The translations under genes were made by a program, and so were the position numbers. The notes under the pieces are model-generated. The model made no database searches. It was not told where the DNA came from and worked only from the letters and a program-made list of their open reading frames with translations. A DNA stretch of 64,000 nt from assembly GCA_963767475.1 (NCBI GenBank), contig CAVYEI010000002.1, positions 1,794,490 through 1,858,489 on the forward strand, read 5' to 3'. The stretch's first letter is position 1, and every line of letters starts with the position of its first letter. This document shows, piece by piece, positions 26,868 through 33,968 of this stretch. Origin of the DNA: WHSW01 sp963767475 (GTDB taxonomy: Bacteria; Actinomycetota; Thermoleophilia; Solirubrobacterales; 70-9).

Positions 26868-27296
26868 TCAATTGATGCGTCGCAACGCCGCGTACTGCAG
26901 CGCCGCGAACCCGCCGACGACGAGCGCCTGGAGCGCGATCCAAACGCCGCCCAGCGTCTGCGGGTCAACCCAGCCGGCGATCAGGACGATCACGCTTTCG
27001 ACGGCCCAGATCGCGTTTGCGGCGATCACCGCTCGCACGCCGGTGCGGTTGATCGGCGAGCGACTGGCGAGCACCCAGACGGCGACCGAGTAGGCGATCA
27101 GGGCGATGCCGATCGCCCGCAGCGGGCCGGCCGCGACGCCCAGCGGCGAGTCGAGCACGCCGGCGAGCGCCACGTAGGCGATTCCGTTGGCGCCGGTTGT
27201 CACGGCGTCGAGCTTCAGCACCAGGCCGAGCAGCGCCTCGCCGGGAATCGACGCGATCCGCCGGCGGGCGGAGAGCGTTACGGCTTCGGCGTTCAT
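26868..27296 (-). CDS. Four-TM integral membrane protein
   Basis: 142 aa from ATG 27296, which has GGAGG 9 nt upstream. Four hydrophobic segments, including ALLGLVLKLDAVTTGANGIAY, AIGIALIAYSVAVWVLA, VIAANAIWAVESVIVLIAG and WIALQALVVGGFAALQYA. The polar spacing resembles small bacterial 'DoxX-like' or SPW-type proteins, but not convincingly. It lies 60 bp downstream of the XRE regulator and is probably its target or co-transcribed. Confidence 0.7.
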   Translation of the reverse strand: MNAEAVTLSARRRIASIPGEALLGLVLKLDAVTTGANGIAYVALAGVLDSPLGVAAGPLRAIGIALIAYSVAVWVLASRSPINRTGVRAVIAANAIWAVESVIVLIAGWVDPQTLGGVWIALQALVVGGFAALQYAALRRIN

Positions 27297-27356
27297 CTCA
27301 ATACCTCCATCGGTGGTTGACCAGACCACCGTCCCAGGCGAAGGGAAGGCTGTCGA

Positions 27357-28157
27357 TTACCCGCGAGGTAGTGAGCGCAGGGTGCTGGCCGTCGCCTCGT
27401 CGGCGGGAAAGAAGGACTCGATCGAGATCTCGGAGGTGGTGATCTCGACCGCGGTGCCGAAGGTGGCGATGGTGCCGAAGAAGGCGAGCTCTCCGGCGGC
27501 GCTGCGCAGGCGAAGCGGGGCGAAGATCTCCTGCTTCGGAAGATGCTCGCCGTTGCCTCCGTTCTCCGGCGCCGGCCAGCCCTTGGCCTCCTCTGCGAGC
27601 TCCGTCAGCTGCGGATCGCCGGTCAGCGCGACCTGGCGGTGCAGGCGCTCGAGCAGATGCGCGCGCCACTCGCCGAGGTTGATGATCCGCGGCGCCATCC
27701 CCTCGGGGTGAAGGCTGATCCGAACCACGTTCGCCGGCGGCTCGAGCAGCTTCGGCGCGACGCCCTCGAGCAGCACCGCCGCCGCGGCGTTGGCGGCGAG
27801 CAGGTTCCAGTGGCCGTCGACGACCACGGCCGGATAGGGCTCGTGGCCGCCGAGGACGAGGTCGATCGCCTCGCGCACAGGAGCCATCTCCTCGTCGTCG
27901 AGCGAGCGCTCGGGATAGAGCGGCGCGTAGCCGGCGGCGAGCAGCAACCGGTTTCGGTCGCGATGGGGGACGTCGAGCTCGGCGGCGAGCCGGACGATCA
28001 TCCGCGGGCTCGGCACAGCGCGCCCGGTCTCGACGAACGAGAGGTGCCGCGCCGAGACCCCGGCGTCGAGCGCCACGTCGAGCTGGCTGCGCCGGCGCCG
28101 CTGTCGCCAGTCGCGAAGCAGCGGCCCGACGCCCGCTTGTGCCGTCGCCGTGGCCAT
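27357..28157 (-). CDS. XRE-family regulator with MmyB-like ligand-binding domain
   Basis: 266 aa. HTH at about 14-70 (RDWRQRRRRSQLDVALDAGVSARHLSFVETGRAVPS) followed by the MmyB-type PAS-like domain (YPAVVVDGHWNLLAANAAAA...VVRISLHPEGMAPRI). In streptomycetes this class is usually paired with, and represses, a neighbouring oxidoreductase or membrane gene; here the four-TM gene follows. ATG 28157 has a TAACGT box 7 nt upstream (leaderless), and a 15-bp palindrome sits at about -44. Confidence 0.88.
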   Translation of the reverse strand: MATATAQAGVGPLLRDWRQRRRRSQLDVALDAGVSARHLSFVETGRAVPSPRMIVRLAAELDVPHRDRNRLLLAAGYAPLYPERSLDDEEMAPVREAIDLVLGGHEPYPAVVVDGHWNLLAANAAAAVLLEGVAPKLLEPPANVVRISLHPEGMAPRIINLGEWRAHLLERLHRQVALTGDPQLTELAEEAKGWPAPENGGNGEHLPKQEIFAPLRLRSAAGELAFFGTIATFGTAVEITTSEISIESFFPADEATASTLRSLPRG

Positions 28158-28164
28158 CGCGGCG

Positions 28165-28170
28165 ACGTTA
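28165..28170 (-). promoter_or_regulatory. -10 box for a leaderless XRE transcript
   Basis: TAACGT on the minus strand, 7 nt before ATG 28157. Confidence 0.45.
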
Positions 28171-28193
28171 TCGCGACGGGGTGTGCACGGCAT

Positions 28194-28208
28194 TTACCTC
28201 GGAGGTAA
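28194..28208. promoter_or_regulatory. Perfect 15-bp palindrome, probable XRE operator
   Basis: TTACCTC-G-GAGGTAA (7-1-7), centred 44 bp upstream of the XRE start, overlapping where the -35 element would be. Position and symmetry suggest autorepression by the XRE protein. Confidence 0.6.
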
Positions 28209-28692
28209 TTACGCCGGCTGCGTCGTCATCGCCCAGATCGCGACCAGGTAGGCGATCAGCAGCAGGGAGACGAGGACGGTGGTCACGCGGACGTTGCCGG
28301 CTGCCGGACGGAGGCGCGTCGGTGGCGCCCGCGGTCCGCGCACGGCGTGCGGCGACGCCGGAGACGATCGTCGCCGCGATCAACAGCAGGATGCCGGCGT
28401 CGCCGACCATGAACCCGATCCCGATCCAGTCCGGATCGGAGGGCAGCTCGTCGAGGTGCTCCTTGGCGTAGATCCACTGCGCCGAGCCGCGCATGACGAT
28501 GTAGCCGGGGATCGCGGCGTAGAGAAGCGAGCGAAAGCTGAGCCGAAGCGCCGCGGCCGACTGCCCGCGCCAGGCGCCGGCGAGGTAAACGAGCGCCAGC
28601 AGGAGGCCGCCGACGACGACCAGCGCTCCGAGCACGTGCAAGAACAGCGCCAGGTTCCAGTCGTCGGGACGAATCGCTGCCAAGGGCTCCAC
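28209..28692 (-). pseudogene. Four-TM membrane protein 'X', copy 2 (one frameshift near the C-terminus)
   Basis: N-terminal 130 residues are intact (FLHVLGALVVVGGLLLALVYLAGAW, AAIPGYIVMRGSAQWIYAKE, IGFMVGDAGILLLIAATIVSG). Near 28320 the frame changes; the other frame gives the last membrane helix (VRVTTVLVSLLLIAYLVAIW) and a TAA at 28209. The predicted intact protein is about 160 aa and looks like a DUF2269-type membrane protein (tentative). It starts 2 bp after the chimeric gene's stop. Its first 313 bp are duplicated 677 bp away at 29057-29369. Confidence 0.65.
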
Positions 28693-29756
28693 CTCAGGCC
28701 CCCGGCTTGTAGATCATCACCAGCAACAGGGCGAGAACGATCGCGGCACTGATCGCGTGCGAGCGCACCAATCCCGCCGGGTCGCGCGCGACGGGCGCGG
28801 CGCCCTCGCCGCCGGCAGCCGGCCTGATCGCGACCAGGGCGCGCCGGTGCGCCTCGGCCGCGCCCATCCAGAGCACGATCGCGGCCAGGATCCAGCCGTC
28901 CCAGACGGTAGCCGCGACGTCGAGGGCAGCCAGATGCCGAACACGAGCGTCCCGGTGGTGCCGACGCCCCAGAGGACGTCGGCGATCGCACCGCGCGCGC
29001 CGGCGCCGGCCCCCCGAGCGCGAAGCCCGTGTACATGACCACGGTCGCGAACAAGGCGAACGCCGAGAGCACGTGGACGAAGACCATGAATCCGATCCCG
29101 ATCCAGTCCGGGTCGGAGGGCAGCTCGTCGAGGTGCTCCTTGGCGTAGATCCACTGCGCCGAGCCGCGCATGACGATGTAGCCGGGGATCGCGGCGTAGA
29201 GAAGCGAGCGATAGCTGACCCGCAGCGCCGCGGCCGACTGCCCGCGCCAGGCGCCGGCGAGGTAGACGAGCGCCAGCACGAGGCCGCCGACGACGACCAT
29301 CGCTCCGAGCACGTGCAAGAACAGCGCCAGGTTCCAGTCGTCGGGGCGAATCGCTGCCAAGGGCTCCACCTCAGGCCCCCGGCTTGTAGATCATCACCAG
29401 CAGCAGGGCGAGCACGATCGCGGCGCTGATCGCGTGCCAGCGCACCAAGGCGGCCGGGTCGCGCGCGACGGGCGCGGCGCCCTCGCCGCCGGTGGCCGGC
29501 CTGATCGCGACCAGGGCGCGCCGGTGCGCCTCGGCCGCGCCCATCCAGAGCACGATCGCGGCCAGGATCCAGCCGTCCCAGACCTCGTAGCCGTCGACAT
29601 CGAGCGCCAGCCAGATGCCGAACACGAGCGTCCCCGTGGTGCCGACGCCCCAGAGGACCTCGGCCACCATCAGCGCGCGCGCCGGCGCCGGCCCCCCGAG
29701 CGCGAAGCCCGTGTACATGACCACGGTCGCGAACAGGGCGAACGCCGAGAGCACGT
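28380..29756. repeat. 677-bp tandem duplication of a two-gene unit
   Basis: Sequence 28380-29068 recurs at 29057-29756 with a constant 677-bp offset (X starts 28692/29369; Y stops 28694/29371). Long stretches are identical, with scattered substitutions and several indels in the left copy of Y. Confidence 0.8.
28694..29369 (-). pseudogene. Chimeric X'-Y' membrane gene, frameshifted
   Basis: The 5' third encodes residues 1 to about 94 of protein X (through WIGIGFMV) and runs in frame into protein Y from its residue 7 (FVHVLSAFALFATVVMYTGFALGG). After APARA the frame is lost; the Y C-terminus (WMGAAEAHRRALVAIRP...LLLVMIYKPGA) resumes in another frame to the stop at 28694. It looks like the product of a deletion between tandem Y-X units, followed by decay. 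An assembly artefact in a near-identical repeat is the alternative. Confidence 0.7.
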
Positions 29757-29781
29757 GGACGAAGAGCAGGAAGTCGTACAT
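29371..29781 (-). CDS. Four-TM membrane protein 'Y', intact copy
   Basis: 136 aa. Four hydrophobic helices: FLLFVHVLSAFALFATVVMYTGF, MVAEVLWGVGTTGTLVFGIWLAL, WILAAIVLWMGAAEAHR and HAISAAIVLALLLVMIY. ATG 29781. Y and X both begin with a helix containing FVHVLSA or FLHVLGA, so the two may be distant paralogues that pair in the membrane. Function unknown. Confidence 0.7.
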   Translation of the reverse strand: MYDFLLFVHVLSAFALFATVVMYTGFALGGPAPARALMVAEVLWGVGTTGTLVFGIWLALDVDGYEVWDGWILAAIVLWMGAAEAHRRALVAIRPATGGEGAAPVARDPAALVRWHAISAAIVLALLLVMIYKPGA

Positions 29782-29821
29782 CGCGCCGTCGGTGTCTGCG
29801 GCTCAGTAGGCCGAGAGCGCG

Positions 29822-30157
29822 CTACGCGCCGAACAGGAACCGCACGCGCTGGAACTTCTGACCCTTGTCACGGTGGCAGTTGGTCCGCCAGAGCTCGTCG
29901 CCGAGCTGCTTTTCGGAACAGCTCCAGCCCTTGAACCCGTCATCGTTTCCGCCCGCCTCGAAGACGTAGTGGTCGGCGAGCTTGCGCGCATTGCGGCAGG
30001 CGGTGTCGATCGTCTTCAGGTTGTACCAACCGGATCCGTTCACCTGACCGTCTCCGCATTTGGTCGTGAACTTGCCCGCGGAGGCGGGGGCGGCGCCGGC
30101 GAGCGGGATCGCGACGGCGATGATCAGGACGGGGAGAAGCTTCTTCATTCTCAGCAT
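29822..30157 (-). CDS. Small secreted Cys-containing protein
   Basis: 111 aa with a clear signal peptide (MKKLLPVLIIAVAIPLAGA, cleavage near ASA). Four Cys in the mature part (TKCGDG, DTACRN, WSCSEK, TNCHRD) could make two disulphides. ATG 30157 is supported by a TAGGTT box 6 nt upstream; ATG 30148 is an alternative. No named family recognised. Confidence 0.7.
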   Translation of the reverse strand: MLRMKKLLPVLIIAVAIPLAGAAPASAGKFTTKCGDGQVNGSGWYNLKTIDTACRNARKLADHYVFEAGGNDDGFKGWSCSEKQLGDELWRTNCHRDKGQKFQRVRFLFGA

Positions 30158-30163
30158 GAGCCG

Positions 30164-30169
30164 AACCTA
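30164..30169 (-). promoter_or_regulatory. -10 box for a leaderless transcript
   Basis: TAGGTT on the minus strand, 6 nt before ATG 30157. Confidence 0.45.
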
Positions 30170-30219
30170 TCGCAGCCGGGCTCGTCTATCCACCCGTGGC
30201 GCGGGTAGTCGTCTCAGAG

Positions 30220-30540
30220 ATGAAGACCCTTCGCTATCTGAATCCGTTTTTTATCCGGGCCGCGGTTCGCGACATTCGTCGCGTCTTCGGCGACGGCGGC
30301 CCGAAGCTCGTCCGCCTCGTCGGCGTCGACCATCCCGCCGGCTGGATCCTGCCGAGCTCGACCGTGACGATCGAGGTCGAGGGCCGCGACGGGCGCAAGG
30401 AGCGCTTCTGCCCCGAGGTTCCGGTCCCGTTTCCGTACGCCTGGGCGTGGCGGATCGCGCGCCGCCTCGGAGTGCCGCTGGTGCGCAGCGTCGAGCCCGA
30501 GAAGGTGAGCTTCGAGGTCCCGGTCCCGGGCCGAGGCTGA
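30220..30540 (+). CDS. Soluble paralogue of the 21874 PFP-AW domain protein
   Basis: 106 aa from ATG 30220 (GTG 30196 would add 8). Shares RLVGV-x2-P-x-G, TVTIEVEGRDG, VPVPFPYAWAWRIARRLGVPLV with the protein at 21874-22353, but has no membrane segments. It is one member of a small family of which two copies fall in this window. Function unknown. Confidence 0.65.
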   Translation: MKTLRYLNPFFIRAAVRDIRRVFGDGGPKLVRLVGVDHPAGWILPSSTVTIEVEGRDGRKERFCPEVPVPFPYAWAWRIARRLGVPLVRSVEPEKVSFEVPVPGRG

Positions 30541-30556
30541 CCGCTGGGTTGCTCGC

Positions 30557-30799
30557 TCAGGCCTCGGCCTCGCCCGCCGGCCGCTCGAGCTCCGCCACGA
30601 GCTCGTCGAGCTTCAGCTCCTTGAGCTGGCCCGAGACCGCGTCGAGCTCTGACTTGCAGAAGGTGATCAGGCCCTTGGCCTCGGTGCAGAGAGCGAGCGT
30701 CTCGCGCAGCTCCGCCTCGCCCGAGTCGAGCCGGGCGATGATCTGCTCGAGCCGCGCGACCGCGGTCTCGTAGTTCTCAGGTGTGCTCGTCGCTTCCAT
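30557..30799 (-). CDS. xseB: Exodeoxyribonuclease VII small subunit
   Basis: 80 aa, normal length. Small helical subunit that binds XseA in the ExoVII complex, which degrades single-stranded DNA from both ends. YETAVARLEQIIARLDSGEAELRETLALCTEAKGL is diagnostic. ATG 30799 lies inside the xseA 3' end (23-bp overlap), so the two are translationally coupled. Confidence 0.93.
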   Translation of the reverse strand: MEATSTPENYETAVARLEQIIARLDSGEAELRETLALCTEAKGLITFCKSELDAVSGQLKELKLDELVAELERPAGEAEA

Positions 30800-32129
30800 C
30801 TTCTTGCGGTTCGATTCTCGCGCCCACAGCATCATCGGCGAAGCGGATGACGACCTCGCCGCGCTCGCGGGCGTCGCGGGCGCTGACCACCGGTTCGCCC
30901 TCACGGTCGGCGACCAGGGCGAAGCCGCGGGCCAGGGTGCGCTCCGGATCGTGGGCGCTCAGGGCGGATGCGAGCGCGTCGAGGCGCTTTCGCGCCGCGG
31001 CGCGGGCGGCCGGGAAGGCGTCGCCCTTGCGCTTGACCACCAGCGCGTGGGTGGCGGCGAGCCCGCGTCGCTCGGCCGTGCGGCGGGTCGCCGAGGCGCG
31101 GATCTCGCGCAGCATCTGGTGCAGGCGGGCGCGTTCGGCGCGCAGTGTTCGCGTCGGCGCCTGCGAGCACTCGGCGAGGCGCTGGGCGCGGCGGGCGATC
31201 GCCTCGCGGCCGGCGCGGGCGGTGAGCGTCGCGCCGGCGCCGAGCTCTGTGCGGGCGCGGTTGACGTCGATCCGGATCAGCGCCTCGGCGGCGTGGGTCG
31301 GGGTTGAGCAGGAGACCGCGGCGACGTCGTCGATCAGAGTGCGGTCGACCTCGTGGCCGACGGCGCTCACCACTGGCAACCGCAGATGAGCCACCGTGCG
31401 GCAGAGGTTCTCGTCGCAAAACGCCCACAGGTCGGTGAGGCTGCCGCCGCCGCGGCAGACCACAGCGACCTCGACCGCCGGGATCTCCGCCAGCCCGCGC
31501 AGGGCGACGCCGATCGCGCCCGCGGCGCGGCGATCCTGCACCGGAGCGTCGGCCCAGACGATCGTCCCCCGCCAGCCGCGGCGCTCGAGCCCGGCGAGCA
31601 GGTCGGCGCAGGCGGCGCTGTTGCGGGCGGTAACGACGCCGATCGTCCGCGGCAGGACGGGGCGGGGGAGGGCGCGCTGGCGGGTCAGCAGCCCGTCGGC
31701 GTCGAGGCGCCGGCGCGAGCGGTCGAGCTGGGCGAGCAGGTCCCCCTCGCCGGCGAGCCGGATGTAGGTGGCGCGGAAGCTGAAGCCCGGCGAGGCGGTG
31801 CTGCTGCCGGGGTAGTAGTCGGGCCCGCCGCCGATCACGACCTCCGCTCCGTCCTTCAAAGCGCCCTCGGGCAGCTTCAGGCGCTCGAGATCGTTGTTCC
31901 AGATCGCGCACGGTGCGGCGCCGTCGGCGTCGCGAAGCTCGAAGTAGGTGGAGGTGCGGGCTCGCTTGAGGTTGAAGACCTCGCCGATCACCAGCACCCG
32001 CGGGCGCTTGCGGACGAAGTCGCGAAAGCCCTTCGCCCAGGCGCCGACCGTGAACGGGCCGGGGAGGTCCGGGTCGTCGGCGGCCCGCGGATCGAGACCG
32101 AGGTCGAGCTCGGTGGGTTCGCCTTCCAT
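30777..32129 (-). CDS. xseA: Exodeoxyribonuclease VII large subunit
   Basis: 450 aa from ATG 32129; upstream sequence in frame has no XseA similarity. Catalytic subunit. The N-terminal OB fold (RVLVIGEVFNLKRARTSTYFELRD) is followed by the nuclease core (IGVVTARNSAACADLL, VVCRGGGSLTDLWAFCDE, VVSAVGHEVDRTLIDDVA...STPTHAAE) and a coiled-coil C-terminus ending in a DPERTLARGFALV motif. The core keeps the conserved Asp/His positions. Overlaps xseB. Confidence 0.93.
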   Translation of the reverse strand: MEGEPTELDLGLDPRAADDPDLPGPFTVGAWAKGFRDFVRKRPRVLVIGEVFNLKRARTSTYFELRDADGAAPCAIWNNDLERLKLPEGALKDGAEVVIGGGPDYYPGSSTASPGFSFRATYIRLAGEGDLLAQLDRSRRRLDADGLLTRQRALPRPVLPRTIGVVTARNSAACADLLAGLERRGWRGTIVWADAPVQDRRAAGAIGVALRGLAEIPAVEVAVVCRGGGSLTDLWAFCDENLCRTVAHLRLPVVSAVGHEVDRTLIDDVAAVSCSTPTHAAEALIRIDVNRARTELGAGATLTARAGREAIARRAQRLAECSQAPTRTLRAERARLHQMLREIRASATRRTAERRGLAATHALVVKRKGDAFPAARAAARKRLDALASALSAHDPERTLARGFALVADREGEPVVSARDARERGEVVIRFADDAVGARIEPQEDGSDEHT

Positions 32130-32199
32130 AAAGGCATCATCGCCCACGCGGCGGCGGGCGCCTGCGTGGACGTTCGTACGAGTCCCAGGCACGGCGCCT

Positions 32200-32217
32200 C
32201 TACCTGAAACCAGGTAG
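32200..32217. promoter_or_regulatory. Inverted repeat CTACCTG-N4-CAGGTAG
   Basis: Perfect 7-bp arms with a 4-nt spacer, between divergent xseA (start 32129) and the 53-aa gene (start 32234). It is an operator or short hairpin; its TACCT half-site resembles the XRE palindrome at 28194-28208. Confidence 0.45.
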
Positions 32218-32233
32218 GACCGATCTAGGGGAC

Positions 32234-32395
32234 ATGGACGACCTGGCTCAGTACTCACCGCGCCGGCGCCCCCGAGAGGGCGACGACGACGTGTTCACGC
32301 GCTTCATCAGCCCGATCGTCTTCCGGCTCGCGCCGGCGGTGCCGCTCGCTCCCCGGAGCGGCGACCCGCAGGCCTGGCGGCCGCGCCTCGGCTGA
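32234..32395 (+). CDS. Small basic protein, 53 aa
   Basis: ATG 32234 preceded by AGGGG at a good distance. Arg/Pro-rich N-terminus (YSPRRRPREGDDD), then an amphipathic or weakly hydrophobic stretch (FTRFISPIVFRLAPAVPLAP). The inverted repeat at 32200-32217 would control it. No family recognised. Confidence 0.45.
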   Translation: MDDLAQYSPRRRPREGDDDVFTRFISPIVFRLAPAVPLAPRSGDPQAWRPRLG

Positions 32396-32405
32396 GCGCT
32401 GAGCC

Positions 32406-32819
32406 CTACTCGACCCGCTCGAGCACGACGACAGGAATCTCGCGCTCGGTGTTCGCCTGGTACTCGTCGTAGTGGCTCCAGATGCCGACCATCGTCCGCC
32501 ACAGCTCCGGCTTCTCCTCCGCGGTCGCCACCCGCGCCCTGGCCTTGAACACGTCGGCCTTGACCTGCACCTCGACCTCGGGATTGGCTTCGAGGTTGAG
32601 AAACCAGACGGGTGGGTGGGGCCAGCCGCCCTTCGAGGCGACGATCATCACCTCGCCGTCCGGGGTGCGGCCGTAGATCAGCGGCATCGTCCGCGGCTCG
32701 CCGGACTTGCGCCCGGTCGTCGTCAGCAGCAGCGTCGGAGCGCCCTCCAGCCAGTCGTGGCCCTCAGCGCCGTCGGTCGCTCGGTAGCGGTCAACGTGTT
32801 CCTGGCCGAAGAGCACCAC
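32406..32819 (-). CDS. Ddn-like deazaflavin (F420)-dependent nitroreductase family protein
   Basis: 137 aa. The split-barrel fold of the DUF385/Ddn family: LLLTTTGRKSGEPRTMPLIYG binds F420 phosphates, with ASKGGWPHPPVWFLNLEANPEVEVQ as the second signature. Members reduce quinones or nitro compounds using F420H2. The GTG start is 2 bp after the stop of the LLM oxidoreductase, so two F420-type genes form an operon. Confidence 0.88.
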   Translation of the reverse strand: MVLFGQEHVDRYRATDGAEGHDWLEGAPTLLLTTTGRKSGEPRTMPLIYGRTPDGEVMIVASKGGWPHPPVWFLNLEANPEVEVQVKADVFKARARVATAEEKPELWRTMVGIWSHYDEYQANTEREIPVVVLERVE

Positions 32820-32821
32820 GA

Positions 32822-33670
32822 TCAGATGCTCCCACCCTCGGCGAGCTCGCGCGCTGCGGGGGCCGTTTCCTCGCCCAGCCGGCGGATGAACTCGAGCGGC
32901 TCCTCCGACGGGACGTTCACCAGCGCTACCTCGAACCGCAGCTCGGTGGCGACGCGCGCCAGCTCGGCCGGGTCCAGGAAGGCCCTCGGGTCGTCGAGCC
33001 CTACGTTCACCGCCCGTACGATCTCGGCGGGGTCGCGGTCGGCGCGCTTCGCGGCCTCGTCGATCGCCGCGTGGCGCTCGGGCACCTCGTCCTCGCTCAT
33101 GAACTTGGCGCCCATCGAGGGCAGCCAGCCGTCGCCCAGCCGGCCGGTGAGGCGCAGCATGCGCGGGCCGTAGGCGCCGAGCCAGAGGCCGATCGGGTGC
33201 GCGGGCGCCGGCCCTGGCTGCCCGCCCGCCGCCGAGTAGTGCTCGCCGGCGAGGCGCAGCGTCTCGCCGCGAAAGAAGGAATGGATCAGCCCGATCGCCT
33301 CTTCGAGCGCTTCGACCGACTCGCCCGGCGTGCGCCGCGGCCCGCCCATCGCCGCAACCCCGTCCCAGAACGCGCCGGCCCCGAGCCCGAGCTCGACCCT
33401 CCCGCCGGAGAGGACGTCCAGCGACGCCGCCGACTTCGCCAGCACCGCCGGCTGGCGCAGGGGCAGGTTGATCACATCGGGCATGAGCGTGATCCGTTCG
33501 GTGCGCGCGGCGACGTAGGCGAGGAGCGTCCAGGTGTCGAGGAAGCTGCGCTGGTAGGGATGGTCCTGGACGCCGACGAGGTCGAGGCCGGCGCGGTCGG
33601 CGGCGACGATCTGCTCGACCGTTGCCTGCGGATCCTCGCCGCCGGGGACGATGAAGACGCCGATTCGCAT
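32822..33670 (-). CDS. LLM-class F420-dependent oxidoreductase
   Basis: 282 aa from ATG 33670 (leaderless, TACCAT box upstream; longer in-frame starts exist). Luciferase-like TIM barrel: MRIGVFIVPGG, VGVQDHPYQRSFLDTWTLLAYVAART, SGGRVELGLGAGAFWDGVAAMG and GDGWLPSMG. The motif spacing is that of F420-dependent members. It probably oxidises or reduces a small organic molecule; substrate unknown. First gene of a two-gene operon with the Ddn-like protein. Confidence 0.88.
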   Translation of the reverse strand: MRIGVFIVPGGEDPQATVEQIVAADRAGLDLVGVQDHPYQRSFLDTWTLLAYVAARTERITLMPDVINLPLRQPAVLAKSAASLDVLSGGRVELGLGAGAFWDGVAAMGGPRRTPGESVEALEEAIGLIHSFFRGETLRLAGEHYSAAGGQPGPAPAHPIGLWLGAYGPRMLRLTGRLGDGWLPSMGAKFMSEDEVPERHAAIDEAAKRADRDPAEIVRAVNVGLDDPRAFLDPAELARVATELRFEVALVNVPSEEPLEFIRRLGEETAPAARELAEGGSI

Positions 33671-33677
33671 CGCTTCG

Positions 33678-33683
33678 ATGGTA
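33678..33683 (-). promoter_or_regulatory. -10 box for a leaderless transcript
   Basis: TACCAT on the minus strand, 7 nt before ATG 33670; it supports that start codon. Confidence 0.45.
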
Positions 33684-33912
33684 GGAGGGTCGAAGCGCTG
33701 GGCGGGCTTCGTGGCCATCGCCTCGCCGGCGAGCACGTGGACGAAAGGAGGAAGTCGCCCACCGATCGGATAGTTACCGATTGGCCGGTCAGCCAAAGAA
33801 ATCGGCCGGAGTTCCTAGTTGAACTTCAGCAAACCTGTGCTTACTTGCAACGCGGTAGTGCAATCGGTAGTGCAGTAGTGGAATCTGCGTAGAAACGTTG
33901 ATAGGAACCGCT

Positions 33913-33934
33913 CCATCGACCGATAGGTCGGTGG
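33913..33934 (+). promoter_or_regulatory. 9-bp stem-loop in the DUF11 gene leader
   Basis: CCATCGACC-GATA-GGTCGGTGG forms a nine-pair stem (one U-G) closed by a GATA tetraloop. A translation or mRNA-stability element is plausible. Confidence 0.45.
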
Positions 33935-33968
33935 CATCTGGCATCGGGGGGATGAAACGGGAGGGTTT

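Larger units (their letters stand above)
33671..33968. other. Intergenic region with direct repeats and a hairpin, leader of the DUF11 gene
   Basis: 298 bp, less G/C-rich than its surroundings, between divergent genes. It contains a repeated CGGTAGTGCA (33853-33862 and 33865-33874, 12-bp period, with a third partial GTAGTG) and a stem-loop at 33913-33934, 35 nt before the start of the giant surface protein. No gene seen. Confidence 0.6.

Noticed and set aside
33853..33880. CRISPR-like repeats
   Set aside because: Only two full copies of a 10-bp unit at 12-bp spacing; there is no spacer structure and no cas gene in the window.
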